Of a DNA stretch of 64,000 nucleotides, positions 21,530 to 30,397 are shown one piece after another; within the stretch, counting starts at the first letter, position 1, and each line of letters opens with the position of its first letter. The notes below the pieces were generated by a model, which worked only from the letters and a program-made list of their open reading frames with translations, was not told where the DNA came from and did not search any database. The stretch is from assembly GCA_046153875.1 (NCBI GenBank), contig JBJXFE010000006.1, forward strand, positions 43,233-107,232. Direction: 5' to 3'. The translations under genes and the position numbers were made by a program. The DNA is from JBJXFE01 sp046153875 (lineage in GTDB: Bacteria; Planctomycetota; Phycisphaerae; Phycisphaerales; UBA1924).

Positions 21530-22948
21530 TCATTCCTCTTCCAGCGTCCGCTTCCTCCGCAGCACGTGGTGGTAATGCTGCGCGAACCGGTGGGCCTCGT
21601 CGCGGATGTGCTGGCACAGCCGCAGCGCTGCGTTCTCGCGCGCCAGACGGATGGGCTCGCTCCGCCGCTGCACGTAGATCAGCTCCTCCTTCTTCGCCAG
21701 GCTGATGACCATCGGCGGGCGCACGTCCAGCGTCTCGAACGCCTCCAGCGCCGCGTGGAGCTGGCCCAGCCCGCCGTCGATCAGGATCACGTCGGGGTAG
21801 AGCTCCTGCCCCGCTCCGGCCTCGCGGTAGCGCCGGCTCACCACCTCGCGGATGCTCGCGTAGTCGTCGTTGCCCCCCTCGACGGACGTGATGCGGTAGC
21901 GGCGGTACTCGCTGCGCAAAGGCCGCCCGTCGATGAAACAGACCTTGGAGCCGACCGTCTCGCCGCCCGCGAGATGCGCGATGTCGATGCCCTCGATGCA
22001 GCGGATGGGCTGGTCGGGTTGAGACCGTGAAGAGTCGGAAGCAGCCTCGGGCGACGCCGGCGTCGAGGCCCCGTTTGCCTCGGACAGAATCCGCTGCAGC
22101 GTCCGCACGCCCTTCTTCGGATCGACGTACAGCGCCGTTTCCGTCTCCGGCTGCCACCCGTCGCGCCGGCTGGCCCGCTCGTCGAGCTTCTCGATCGCCC
22201 TCACCTGGTCGCGCAGCACGGCCGCCTTCTCGAACTCCTGCGCGGCCGCGGCCCCGGCCATCTCTTCGCGCAGCTCGCGGATCATCACGCTCCGCTTCGA
22301 GTCCAGGAACCGGATGAAGCGGTCGATGTCGTCGCGGTATGCCGTCTTGCCGATCTTCGCGGCGCACGGCGCGGTGCACTGGTTGATGTTGTACAGGATG
22401 CACGGGCGGAACTGCGGCAGCTTCACGTCGCCGTCAGCGATCTCCAGCGGGCACGTGCGGAACTTGAAAACCCTCTGGAGGAGCTGAACCGCCTCGCGCA
22501 GCGGCCCGGCCGCGACGAACGGGCCGTACACCCGCGCGCCGCGGAACTCGGGCGCGTTCGGCTCGCGCGTGACGACGACCCGCGGGAAGTCCTCGCGCGT
22601 CGTGATCGCCAGGTACGGGAACGTCTTGTCGTCGGACAGGCTGGCGTTAAACCGCGGGCGGATGTCCTTGATGAGCCGCGCCTCGGCCAGCAGCGCCTCC
22701 CACTCCCCTTCGCACTCGATGATGTCGAAGTCCTCGACGAGGCCGAGCATCGGCTGCTTGCGCGGGCCCAGGTCCGTGGACGGCACGAAATACGAGGAGA
22801 CACGATCGGGCAGCCGCCCCGCCTTGCCGACGTAGAGCACGCGACCCTGCGCGTCCTTCATCAGGTACACACCGGCGACTGCGGGCAGCCCGCGGGCCTT
22901 GGCCAGCAGACGGTTGAGCCGCTCGCGGTTGTCGTCGCCTTCGAGCAC
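21530..22948 (-). CDS. uvrC: UvrABC excinuclease subunit C lacking the HhH tail
   Basis: 472 residues, GTG start. UvrC makes both incisions around DNA damage. Present: GIY-YIG nuclease (GVYLMKDAQGRVLYVGKAG near 26), four-Cys segment CPLE...CILYNINQCTAPC, UVR motif (AQEFEKAAVLRDQVRAIEKL near 230) and the RNase H-like 3' incision... 5' incision domain (IEGIDIAHLAGG, VILIDGGLGQLHAAL, IRDEAHRFAQHYH). The protein ends 14 residues after RDEAHRF, where homologues of about 600 residues continue with two helix-hairpin-helix motifs. A Ser/Pro/Ala insertion (about 297-314) separates the halves. Confidence 0.92.
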   Translation of the reverse strand: MLEGDDNRERLNRLLAKARGLPAVAGVYLMKDAQGRVLYVGKAGRLPDRVSSYFVPSTDLGPRKQPMLGLVEDFDIIECEGEWEALLAEARLIKDIRPRFNASLSDDKTFPYLAITTREDFPRVVVTREPNAPEFRGARVYGPFVAAGPLREAVQLLQRVFKFRTCPLEIADGDVKLPQFRPCILYNINQCTAPCAAKIGKTAYRDDIDRFIRFLDSKRSVMIRELREEMAGAAAAQEFEKAAVLRDQVRAIEKLDERASRRDGWQPETETALYVDPKKGVRTLQRILSEANGASTPASPEAASDSSRSQPDQPIRCIEGIDIAHLAGGETVGSKVCFIDGRPLRSEYRRYRITSVEGGNDDYASIREVVSRRYREAGAGQELYPDVILIDGGLGQLHAALEAFETLDVRPPMVISLAKKEELIYVQRRSEPIRLARENAALRLCQHIRDEAHRFAQHYHHVLRRKRTLEEE

Positions 22949-22981
22949 CGCGGGAATGGTAGAAGCGGGCGGGCGGGCCCC

Positions 22982-24223
22982 TCAGCGGGGAGCCTCGGGC
23001 TTCGGCGGTGCGCCGATCGATCGGTACGCCCGGATCATCGCGGCCGCCGCGTCGTCCGTGGCCTTGGCGCCCGCGTCCCCGCCCTGGTTCGTCGCCACGA
23101 GCACGGCGAAGCCCCGCTCCGGCGCGAGCCAAGTCACAGCGTACCACAGCGTGTTGGTACCGTTGTGCGAGAGCGTCCGCCCGGTGTCGCCGGGCGCGTC
23201 TCCCTTCGCCCACCCGCGCGTCCCGACGCTCCAGCCGAAGGCATAGTCCCCGAACCCGTCGTGCGGCGGCGTGTGCAGCAGGGCCAGCGACTCCGCCGTA
23301 ACCACCGCGGGCTCCCCCGGCGCGGCCTCGCGCAGGTGGAGCGCCACAAACTGCGCCCAATCCCGCAGCGAGAGCCGGACCGTGCCGCCGGGCCCGATGG
23401 CCGCCGGGTTGTCCGCGTTCGGCCCGGGCTCGATCGGCGTGCCGATCGCGGTGTGCCCCCAGGGCTGGTCCACGGCGCCGGGCGTCCCAGGCGCGCCGAA
23501 TCCCGCGCTCGTCATCCCCAGCGGGTGGAAGAGCCGCCCGCGCATCAGGTCTTCCCACGGCGTCTTCGTCTCCGTCTCGGCGATGACCCCCGCCACGCCG
23601 AAGCCGGTGTTGGAGTACTGCATCTTCGTCCCGGGCTCAAACTCGGGGGCGAGCTTGAGCGTCTCGACGAGCATGAGCCGGCGCTGCTCGACGGGCGTGC
23701 CCGTGTGCCGCCGCAGCCGCACCCACAGCCCCGGGGCGTTCGGCCCGTGCGCGAACCCCGCGCGGTGCGTGAGCAGCTGCGTCAAGGTGACGCCGCGCCA
23801 CTCCTCGTGCATCTCGACATCCGGGAACGCCTCCGCGAGCGTGACACCCCAGCTCAGCGTGCCGTCCTGCACCAGTGTTGCGATCATGGTCGCGGTCATG
23901 GCCTTGGTGCACGACCCGATGTGCCAGAGGTCGTCGGTGGTGACGCGCTCCTCGCCGCCCGCCTTGCGCACGCCGACCGCGCCGACGTGCGCGAGGCCCT
24001 TCGTCGTCACGATCGCCCCGCCGAGCGCGGGGAGCCGGTACCTCGAGCGGATGGGCTCGAGCAGCGCGTTGACGTCGATCACGGCTGGGTCGGCCGGAGC
24101 GACGGCCGGCGGGCTCGCCGGAGGCTGCGGTGACGCCGGCTCCGCGGGCGTGGACTGGGCGCAAGCGAGGCTCGCGAGCCAGCCCGCGACAACCACGATG
24201 GCCCATCGACGCGGGAAGTTCAT
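22982..24223 (-). CDS. Secreted serine hydrolase of the beta-lactamase/class C family
   Basis: 413 residues from the ATG at 24223, preceded by GGGGGTGAG. A signal peptide ends near LASLACAQS (possibly a lipobox LACA-like site), followed by a Pro/Ala-rich linker. The catalytic SxxK is S104-C-T-K107 and the YxN motif is in MQYSNTGFG. HNGTNTLW near the end matches the third (KTG-like) motif. These enzymes are usually esterases or D-Ala-D-Ala peptidases; resistance to beta-lactams cannot be concluded. It lies between pyrD and uvrC on the same strand. Confidence 0.88.
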   Translation of the reverse strand: MNFPRRWAIVVVAGWLASLACAQSTPAEPASPQPPASPPAVAPADPAVIDVNALLEPIRSRYRLPALGGAIVTTKGLAHVGAVGVRKAGGEERVTTDDLWHIGSCTKAMTATMIATLVQDGTLSWGVTLAEAFPDVEMHEEWRGVTLTQLLTHRAGFAHGPNAPGLWVRLRRHTGTPVEQRRLMLVETLKLAPEFEPGTKMQYSNTGFGVAGVIAETETKTPWEDLMRGRLFHPLGMTSAGFGAPGTPGAVDQPWGHTAIGTPIEPGPNADNPAAIGPGGTVRLSLRDWAQFVALHLREAAPGEPAVVTAESLALLHTPPHDGFGDYAFGWSVGTRGWAKGDAPGDTGRTLSHNGTNTLWYAVTWLAPERGFAVLVATNQGGDAGAKATDDAAAAMIRAYRSIGAPPKPEAPR

Positions 24224-24273
24224 GCTCACCCCCTTCATGCGTCGCGGGCACGTCCCCGGGACAGCATTCCGCC

Positions 24274-25278
24274 TCACGAGGGCCGCGCCGGAATCTCGAC
24301 CTTCCCGACCAGCTCGCCGATGTTCGCCGCTCCCTGCTGTCGTACCCAGCGTGCCAGGCCCTTCGCCACCGCCAGCGGCGACCGCGGGTCCGCGAACAGG
24401 GCGGTGCCGATCTGGACCGCCGTCGCCCCGGCCAGCACGAACTCCGCCGCGTCCTCCCAGGTCATCACCCCGCCGACGCCGACGATCGGCACGCCCGCTT
24501 CCTTCGCCACGCCCTGGTAGACGTTGTGAACCAGCCGGACGGCGATCGGGTGGACGGCCGGGCCCGAGAGCCCCCCCGTGACGTTCGCCAGGCGCGGGCG
24601 GCGCGTCCTCACGTCGATCGCCATGGCGGGCACGGTGTTGGCGATCACCAGCGCATCGGCGCCGGGCCTGCCTGTTGCACGGAGCTCGCTCGACGGGCCT
24701 CGACCGGCCGGGTCGATCGCCGCGCGAGCGACCTCAACCATCGACGGATGCCCCGCCGCGATCGGCGAGAGTTTCACGAACAGCGGGCGGCGCTTCACGA
24801 CCGGGCGCACCGCCGGGATCAGCTCGCGCAGCGCCCCGGGGTCGAGCCCGAACTCGACCCCGCCGCGCACATTCGGGCACGAGACATTCAGCTCGATCGC
24901 GGCCAGGGACTCCACCTCGTCCAGGTGGGCCGCGACCATGACGTAGTCCTCGACGCTGAAGCCCGCGACCGATCCGATCACCTTCGTGGGCACGCCCGCG
25001 ACCCGCGGGGCCAGGTGCTCCATGAAGTGGTCGAGCCCGCCGTTGGCCAGGCCGATCGCGTTGAGCATCCCGCCGCGGCACTCGAGGATGCGCCAAGTGT
25101 CGTTCCCCTCGCGGGGCAGCGGCGTGACGGACTTGGTGACGATCGCCCCGACGCGCGACAGATCCAGCACGGCCGCCATCTCGTCGAGCGTCCCGCACGT
25201 CCCGGCCGCGAGGATGATGGGGTTGCGGAGAACGACCCCGGCAAGCGTGGTGGTCAGGAGGGATCCGGCGTCGCTCAT
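24274..25278 (-). CDS. pyrD: Dihydroorotate dehydrogenase (class 1B type)
   Basis: 334 residues. Oxidises dihydroorotate to orotate in pyrimidine synthesis, with FMN. NPIILAAGTCG (flavin site), GSVAGFSVEDYVMVA, the catalytic cysteine C134 in LNVSCPNVRGG (class 1 uses Cys, class 2 Ser), FVKLSPIA, ANTVPAMAID and GVGGVMTWEDAAEFVLAGA are seen. Class 1B enzymes work with the PyrK iron-sulfur subunit, which is not in this window. Start ATG at 25278. Confidence 0.93.
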   Translation of the reverse strand: MSDAGSLLTTTLAGVVLRNPIILAAGTCGTLDEMAAVLDLSRVGAIVTKSVTPLPREGNDTWRILECRGGMLNAIGLANGGLDHFMEHLAPRVAGVPTKVIGSVAGFSVEDYVMVAAHLDEVESLAAIELNVSCPNVRGGVEFGLDPGALRELIPAVRPVVKRRPLFVKLSPIAAGHPSMVEVARAAIDPAGRGPSSELRATGRPGADALVIANTVPAMAIDVRTRRPRLANVTGGLSGPAVHPIAVRLVHNVYQGVAKEAGVPIVGVGGVMTWEDAAEFVLAGATAVQIGTALFADPRSPLAVAKGLARWVRQQGAANIGELVGKVEIPARPS

Positions 25279-25361
25279 CGGGCAACAGCGTAGAGCGAAT
25301 CGACCCGCCACGCCGTGCGAGCCCGCGACGAATCCCCGCACGGCTTCCCTACAGTCCCGGC

Positions 25362-26012
25362 ATGGACATCGACGCCCGCATCCGCCAGTTCGAGACGATG
25401 GTCCGCCCCGAGGCGGACCCCAACAACGACATGGCGTGGTTCAGCCTCGCTGGCGCGTACGCCCAGGCCGGGCGGCACGCCGACGCGGCCAACGCCTACC
25501 TCCGCTGCACCACGATCAACCCCGGTCTCTCCAAGGCGTACCAGCTCGCGGGGCAGGAGCTCGTCGCCGCGGGCGAATCCGAGCGCGCCGCGACAGCCCT
25601 CACCGACGGCTACAAAGCCGCTGCATCGCGCGGCGACCGCATGCCCATGAAAGCGATCGGAGAGTTGCTCCAGAAACTCGGCAAGCCCCTGCCCGAGGTC
25701 TCCGGCGGGCGCGCGAGCGGCGGCGGCGCACCGGCCGCCACCGACGCGCCGGGCGGCTTCATCTGCCGCCGTTCCGGCCGCCCCGGCACGAGGATGGCGC
25801 GCCCGCCCTTCAAGGGGCCCGTCGGCGAGTGGATCGCCGCGAACATCGCCAAGGAGACGTTCGACGCCTGGATCGCGCAGGGCACCAAGGTCATCAACGA
25901 GATGCGTCTGGACCTCTCGCGCGAGGCCGACTCGGACACCTACGACTCGCACATGCGCGAGTATCTGGGGATCGACGACGAGCTGTACGCGTCACTGACC
26001 CCGCGCGCCTGA
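25362..26012 (+). CDS. TPR domain fused to an Fe(II)-trafficking YggX-like domain
   Basis: 216 residues. The N-terminal half (about 20-100) is a TPR pair: DMAWFSLAGAYAQAGRHADAANAYLRC and GLSKAYQLAGQELVAAGESERAA (helix pairs with W/L-G/Y-A/F-P spacing). After a Gly/Ala linker, the last 85 residues match YggX: FICRRSGRPGTRMARPPF with one conserved cysteine, then GEWIAANIAKETFDAWIAQG and TKVINEMRLDLS. Plain YggX is about 90 residues and protects iron-sulfur enzymes from oxidation. The TPR part may recruit partners. Confidence 0.85.
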   Translation: MDIDARIRQFETMVRPEADPNNDMAWFSLAGAYAQAGRHADAANAYLRCTTINPGLSKAYQLAGQELVAAGESERAATALTDGYKAAASRGDRMPMKAIGELLQKLGKPLPEVSGGRASGGGAPAATDAPGGFICRRSGRPGTRMARPPFKGPVGEWIAANIAKETFDAWIAQGTKVINEMRLDLSREADSDTYDSHMREYLGIDDELYASLTPRA

Positions 26013-26044
26013 GCCCGCCGCGGTGTCGCCATCGGGAGAGGAGC

Positions 26045-26401
26045 ATGGGCCGAACCCAAGCCACGGGCAGGCGTCGCGCTGCCGCGCTGCTCGCGCCGCT
26101 CCCCATCATGGCGGGCGTCATCGGCGCCTACCGCATGCGCTGGTTCGATCCGTTCCAGGAGATGCCCTGCGCATTCCCCAACGTGATCATGTGGCACCTG
26201 CTCTCGTCGTTGGGGCTGCGGTCCATGCTCGCCTCGTACGTCGCCGTCGCCGGGCTGTGGTACTTCCTCATGGCGCTGGGCGCGTACGCCGCGCTGTGCG
26301 GGCGCGACCGAGTCCGACCCGGGTTCGTGATGTGCCTGGCGGCCACGGCGGTCGTCATGCTCGCGGCGGCCTACCTTTTCCGGCGGATGGGAGTGGCGTA
26401 A
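26045..26401 (+). CDS. Small three-helix membrane protein
   Basis: 118 residues from the ATG at 26045 with GGGAGAGGAG upstream. Three hydrophobic stretches: about 14-30, 55-90 and 95-115. Between the first two lies a Cys/Pro segment (EMPCAFPNVIMWHLL). No family recognised. It is 32 bp after the TPR-YggX gene and 27 bp before the next gene, all on the plus strand, so a small operon is likely. Confidence 0.65.
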   Translation: MGRTQATGRRRAAALLAPLPIMAGVIGAYRMRWFDPFQEMPCAFPNVIMWHLLSSLGLRSMLASYVAVAGLWYFLMALGAYAALCGRDRVRPGFVMCLAATAVVMLAAAYLFRRMGVA

Positions 26402-26428
26402 AGGTCTGCCGGCCCCCGGGGGTTCGCG

Positions 26429-26773
26429 ATGAACGACTACCACATGTGGTTCAATCTCAAGGACTCGCACAAGGACCTCGAGTTCTGCCGCAGCGTCCAC
26501 GCGTACCTGGGGCACCTCAAGCAGCAGGGACGCATCGAGACCTACCGCATCACGCGCCGCAAGTTCGGCTTCGGCCCGCCGGAGCTCGGCGAGTTCCACG
26601 TCGTCGTCCAGACCCGCGACCTGGCCCAGTTCGACTCCGCCTTCAGCCTCGTCGCCACACGCACCGGCGAGGTCGAGCGCCTCCACGCCCCCGTCTACTC
26701 CGCCGTCACCGACTTCAAGTCCGCGCTCTACCGCGACTTCCCCGACCCCGAACGCGCCGCCGCGGCCGGTTGA
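26429..26773 (+). CDS. Conserved hypothetical protein (DUF6614-like)
   Basis: 114 residues, soluble. Strong conserved blocks: YHMWFNLKDSHKDLEFCR, ITRRKFGFGPPELGEFHV, TRDLAQFDSAFSLVATR and YRDFPDPERA. I recall this pattern as DUF6614, which looks like a ferredoxin-like alpha/beta fold, but the name is from memory. Function is unknown. It closes the short plus-strand run that starts with the TPR-YggX gene. Confidence 0.7.
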   Translation: MNDYHMWFNLKDSHKDLEFCRSVHAYLGHLKQQGRIETYRITRRKFGFGPPELGEFHVVVQTRDLAQFDSAFSLVATRTGEVERLHAPVYSAVTDFKSALYRDFPDPERAAAAG

Positions 26774-26853
26774 CGCCGCACCGCCCGGAGCCACCGCCGA
26801 TTTCGGCCGCCACCGCTCGCCGGTCCTCCGGCGCAGCGGTGCGCAGGCCGCCG

Positions 26854-27876
26854 TCACCCCAGCATCCCGCGTCGGCGCAGGTAGTCCAGCAGCAGCTTCG
26901 ACAGATCGGCGTCGCTGCGGACCAGCGCGTGGGTCATGCCCCGCGCAGCGCACGCGGAACGCAACCGCTCGACGTGATCATCCAGCCGCTGCCGGTACCG
27001 CTTGATCGTGGCCGCCGAGACCGTGACCTCGGCCTGCGCCCCGCTCTCCGCGTCGATCAAGCGCACATCACCGAGCACGCCCGGCCCCTCGCTCACCGGG
27101 TCGATCTCGCCGGCCGAGAGCACCTGGAGTGCATACGTGTCGAACCCGCCGCCCGAGCCCTGCCCGGAGCCAAGGTAGTTCAACGCGGCCCGCAGGTCTT
27201 CGCGCACCAGAAAATCAGAGATGACCGCCATGACGCCCTTGCCCGTGCGCGCCAGGGCAACGGCGCGCAGCGCGCCCGCGAACTCCCCCCCCCCGGGGGG
27301 CGCGGCTGAACGCGCGGCCGAGCCTCCCGTGCCGCCGCTCGGACCCGAGATGCCGCTCTCGCCGGGGTGGACGCGCTCGAGCAGGAACCCCGCCAGCCGC
27401 TCCAGGCTCCGTCGCCCGCGGATCGGCGCCAGCCTCTGGACCACGGGCCGGCCCGGCGCCCCGATGATCGTCGCCACCACCCGGTTCTGGTTGACAAGCC
27501 CGATGTACCCCAGGGCCATCGCCAGCCGCTGGGCGAAGATGAGCTTGGAAGGGTCGCCCGCGTCCATCGAGGGCGACGCGTCCACGACCAGGTGCAGTCC
27601 CAGGTCCTCGTCCTCGCGGAAGAGCTTCACGAAGAACCGGTCCAGCCGCGCGAACACGTTCCAGTCGATACGCCGAAGGTCGTCCCCGGGGACGTACGCC
27701 CGGTAGTCATCGAACTCGACGGATTGCCCGCGCCGCCGCGAGCGTCGTTCGCCGGGCAGCTTTCCGGCAAAGACCTTGCGCGAGAGCACGTCCAGGCGAT
27801 CGATCCGCCCGAGCAGGTCGGGGCCGATCAGGTCGCCGAGCGTCTCCGGGCGGCGCGTGGAGGAGGGGACGAGCAC
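26854..27876 (-). CDS. DUF58 (vWA-like) protein
   Basis: 340 residues. The typical DUF58 block GQSVEFDDYRAYVPGDDLRRIDWNVFARLD is present (as GQSVEFDDYRAY...GDDLRRIDWN), then a vWA-like domain with the metal site DASPSMD. DUF58 proteins usually pair with MoxR ATPases, but no such gene is adjacent here. A Ser/Gly-rich linker at about residues 172-200 contains a run of 10 C and 6 G on the plus strand (27285-27300). Function inferred: chaperone-like or membrane-stress role with a MoxR partner elsewhere. Confidence 0.88.
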   Translation of the reverse strand: MLVPSSTRRPETLGDLIGPDLLGRIDRLDVLSRKVFAGKLPGERRSRRRGQSVEFDDYRAYVPGDDLRRIDWNVFARLDRFFVKLFREDEDLGLHLVVDASPSMDAGDPSKLIFAQRLAMALGYIGLVNQNRVVATIIGAPGRPVVQRLAPIRGRRSLERLAGFLLERVHPGESGISGPSGGTGGSAARSAAPPGGGEFAGALRAVALARTGKGVMAVISDFLVREDLRAALNYLGSGQGSGGGFDTYALQVLSAGEIDPVSEGPGVLGDVRLIDAESGAQAEVTVSAATIKRYRQRLDDHVERLRSACAARGMTHALVRSDADLSKLLLDYLRRRGMLG

Positions 27877-27950
27877 CCGACATCGTAGTTGGCCGCGGTT
27901 CGCAGCGCGCCCCGCGACCCGATACCCTTGAGGGCGTGCAGGAGCTTCCC

Positions 27951-28814
27951 ATGTGTACCGCTCTCATCCGGCGTGCGTGGATCGTGGTCACACTCGGCGT
28001 CTTCGCCGCGTCCGTCGCGGCCCAGACGCCGCAGGCCGAGGCGCTGAAGAAGCAGGTCGAGGACCTCGGCGGGCAGGTCCGCGACCTGACCGTGAGGCTG
28101 GCCGAGGCGCAGCGCCAGATCGACGTGCTCGAAGCGGATCGGGCCGAGCTGTTCAAGGCTCTGCGTGCGGCCCAGGACGCCCTGGTCGCGGCGCAGCAGA
28201 CCCGCGGCACAAGCACCCCGCCGCCGCTGAAGGCCCCGACGCCCGCGGACCCGTACGCCTCGCCCGCTTCGCTGCGGGCCGAACTCATCCGCCGCTACCT
28301 GGCCGAGGTCGCCTCGCTTCCGGGCGCCGACGCGACCGAGCCCGCGGCCCGCGAGGAACACGCGCGGAACGTCGAGCGATGGTGCCGGCTGACGGCCCGG
28401 CTGGTGCGCGGCAAGTCCGCGTGGACGGTACGCCTGGAGAACCTGCTGCCGGCCGAGGACCCTCGACGGCGCGACGAGTGGACCGCCCGCGCGACGGTCG
28501 TCGACGGGCCGAGCGGACTGCCGATCGGCGACCCCTTCCCCACCGTCATCCCGACGCGGCTCGCGCAGCGGGTTTCGCGGGAATCCCGCACGGGCGACGC
28601 CGGCGAGCCGCGGCTCTGGCGGGCGACCGTGACGATCGCGGCCGCACCGCAGTTCAACCCGCGCGGCTCGGGGCCTGAGCCCTTCCGCACCGAGGAGTTC
28701 ATCGGGCGGCACGCCGAGTTCCGCTACACCATCGACTGGCACGCGATCGTCCCCGCGGACGCCGAGCCGAAGGCCGGGAATCCGCTGGAACCGACGAACC
28801 CGCCGGGACGGTGA
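27951..28814 (+). CDS. Secreted coiled-coil hypothetical protein
   Basis: 287 residues from the ATG at 27951 with GGAG upstream. Signal peptide ending in ASVAAQ. Residues about 30-85 form a heptad-rich coiled coil (KKQVEDLGGQVRDLTVRL and AEAQRQIDVLEADRAEL). A Pro-rich linker leads to a beta-rich domain of about 170 residues with no family I recognise. It runs divergently from the DUF58 gene and ends 16 bp before the TauE gene. Confidence 0.7.
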   Translation: MCTALIRRAWIVVTLGVFAASVAAQTPQAEALKKQVEDLGGQVRDLTVRLAEAQRQIDVLEADRAELFKALRAAQDALVAAQQTRGTSTPPPLKAPTPADPYASPASLRAELIRRYLAEVASLPGADATEPAAREEHARNVERWCRLTARLVRGKSAWTVRLENLLPAEDPRRRDEWTARATVVDGPSGLPIGDPFPTVIPTRLAQRVSRESRTGDAGEPRLWRATVTIAAAPQFNPRGSGPEPFRTEEFIGRHAEFRYTIDWHAIVPADAEPKAGNPLEPTNPPGR

Positions 28815-28830
28815 CGGAGCCCCGGCCGCC

Positions 28831-29631
28831 ATGGACCTTCAGCAATCCGCTCTCGCCGCGATCATCGGGCTCGTCGCCGGGATCATCGGCGGGCTCGCGG
28901 GCATCGGCGGCTCGATGGTCATGCTGCCGGGGCTGGCGATCGTGTTCGGATTCGCGGGTGATCCCGCGCACGCGAAGCAGCACGTCTACCAGGCGGCGGC
29001 GATGACCGTCAACGTGCTCGTCGCGTTGCCCGCGACGCTCAGCCACACGCGGGCCGGCGCGGTGCGCCGCGACCTGGTCATCGGGCTTCTGCCGTGGATG
29101 GCCGCGGCGATCGTCGGCGGCGTCCTCATCTCCAACCTCGTCCCCGGCGGGCAGCTCAAGCGGGGGCTGGCGATCTTCATCGGCGGGTACTGCCTTGTGA
29201 ACCTCTACCGCGTCGTGAAGCCCCGCGGCCCCGGCGAGCCCGAGCCCGAGCCGCCTCGACGCGCCACGCTCGCGCTGACGGGCACGCTCGCGGGGCTCGT
29301 CGGGGGAGTCCTGGGCCTGGGCGGGGGCGTCGTCACCGTCCCGATGCTGCAGGTGGCCGCCCGCGTCCGCCTGCGCCAGGCCATCGCCGCCAGCTCGGCG
29401 ACGATGGTCCTCACCGCCGCGATCGGGGCCGCGCTCAAACTCGGCACGCTCGGTGAGCACGGACAGAAGGCGTCGGAAGCCCTGTGGCTCGCGCTGGCGA
29501 TGGGCCCGATGGCCGTCGCGGGCGCTCTCGTCGGCGCCGCCCTCACGCACGCGCTGCCGCTGCGATGGGTGCGGTTGACCGTGTCGATCCTTCTGCTGCT
29601 CGCCGCGGCTCGGATGGCGACGGCGACGTGA
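28831..29631 (+). CDS. TauE/SafE family membrane transporter
   Basis: 266 residues with about eight hydrophobic segments arranged as two repeats. The repeats start GLVAGIIGGLAGIGGSMVMLP and GTLAGLVGGVLGLGGGVVTVP, the paired glycine-rich signature of TauE/SafE (family ranges from 250 to 280). Members export or import sulfonates, sulfite or sulfoacetate; the substrate cannot be told here. A sulfur link would fit the sulfotransferase locus, but the distance (12 kb) makes this weak. Confidence 0.9.
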   Translation: MDLQQSALAAIIGLVAGIIGGLAGIGGSMVMLPGLAIVFGFAGDPAHAKQHVYQAAAMTVNVLVALPATLSHTRAGAVRRDLVIGLLPWMAAAIVGGVLISNLVPGGQLKRGLAIFIGGYCLVNLYRVVKPRGPGEPEPEPPRRATLALTGTLAGLVGGVLGLGGGVVTVPMLQVAARVRLRQAIAASSATMVLTAAIGAALKLGTLGEHGQKASEALWLALAMGPMAVAGALVGAALTHALPLRWVRLTVSILLLLAAARMATAT

Positions 29632-29652
29632 CGGGAAACTGACGACGGAGAT

Positions 29653-29668
29653 GGTGACATCCGTCACC
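29653..29668. terminator. Hairpin between convergent tauE-like and plsC genes
   Basis: Arms GGTGAC (29653-29658) and GTCACC (29663-29668) with loop ATCC, in the 38-bp gap between two converging genes. It could stop transcription from both sides. There is no clear T-run on either strand, so this is only a candidate. Confidence 0.35.
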
Positions 29669-29669
29669 G

Positions 29670-30395
29670 TCACACCGTCTCATCCCCCGCCCCCGGCGCC
29701 GGATAGCCGCCGTCCGTAGCACGCCGCAGTTTCCGGCGCAGCTCCAGCCGCATCGCGTCGATCTCCGCCCGCAGCAGCGCGACCGCCGCGTCGGGGCCGG
29801 CCGCGAGCAGTTCCTGCGGCGAAACAGGCCGCCCGTACATCACCATCACCCGCCGCCCCCACAGCCGCGGGAGCCTCCGGGTTCGGGGCCAGGCGTCGAA
29901 CGCCCCTTCGACCGCAACGGGCACGACGGGGCACGCGGCCCGCTTGACCAGCACGGCCGCGCCGCGCTTGAACTCGCCGATCGCGCCGTCCGGGGAGCGT
30001 GATCCCTCGGGGAAGATGAGCACGGCCCGCCCGGCCGCGAGGCGCGCCAACACGTCCTTGATCGCCCGCGTGTCGCCCCCCCCCTCCTCGCGGATCGGGG
30101 TCGAGTTCAGCGACGCGATCATCCACCCGAAGACGCGGGAGCGGAAGAGCCCGCTGCGGGCGATGAAGTCGAGGTGACGCTGGAAGATCGGGCACCCGAC
30201 GATCGGCGGGTCGAGGTGCGCCTGGTGGTTCGCCACCAGCAGCACCGCCCCGGACGCGGGCACGTTCCGCCGCCCGAACCAGCGGTGGCGGTAGCACGCG
30301 ATCAGGAGGAGCAGCGTCAGCCACCGCCCGAGCTCGTAGAAGAGCAGGCGAGCGAGCGGCGAGCCCGGGTGCTTGGCGCGGAGGCGGTTGACCAT
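29670..30395 (-). CDS. plsC: 1-acyl-sn-glycerol-3-phosphate acyltransferase
   Basis: 241 residues. Adds the second acyl chain to make phosphatidic acid. The catalytic H-x4-D is H57-QAHL-D62 and the phosphate-binding block is FPEGSRSPDG near 129. One hydrophobic N-terminal segment (LTLLLLIACY) anchors it to the membrane. Start two bases after the cmk stop, an arrangement (cmk-plsC) found in many bacteria. The segment EEGGGDTR is encoded by a run of nine C on the plus strand (30076-30084). Confidence 0.92.
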   Translation of the reverse strand: MVNRLRAKHPGSPLARLLFYELGRWLTLLLLIACYRHRWFGRRNVPASGAVLLVANHQAHLDPPIVGCPIFQRHLDFIARSGLFRSRVFGWMIASLNSTPIREEGGGDTRAIKDVLARLAAGRAVLIFPEGSRSPDGAIGEFKRGAAVLVKRAACPVVPVAVEGAFDAWPRTRRLPRLWGRRVMVMYGRPVSPQELLAAGPDAAVALLRAEIDAMRLELRRKLRRATDGGYPAPGAGDETV

Positions 30396-30397
30396 GA

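Noticed and set aside
22982..24223. Antibiotic-resistance beta-lactamase
   Set aside because: SxxK, YxN and a third motif are present, but they also define many esterases and peptidases; resistance cannot be claimed.
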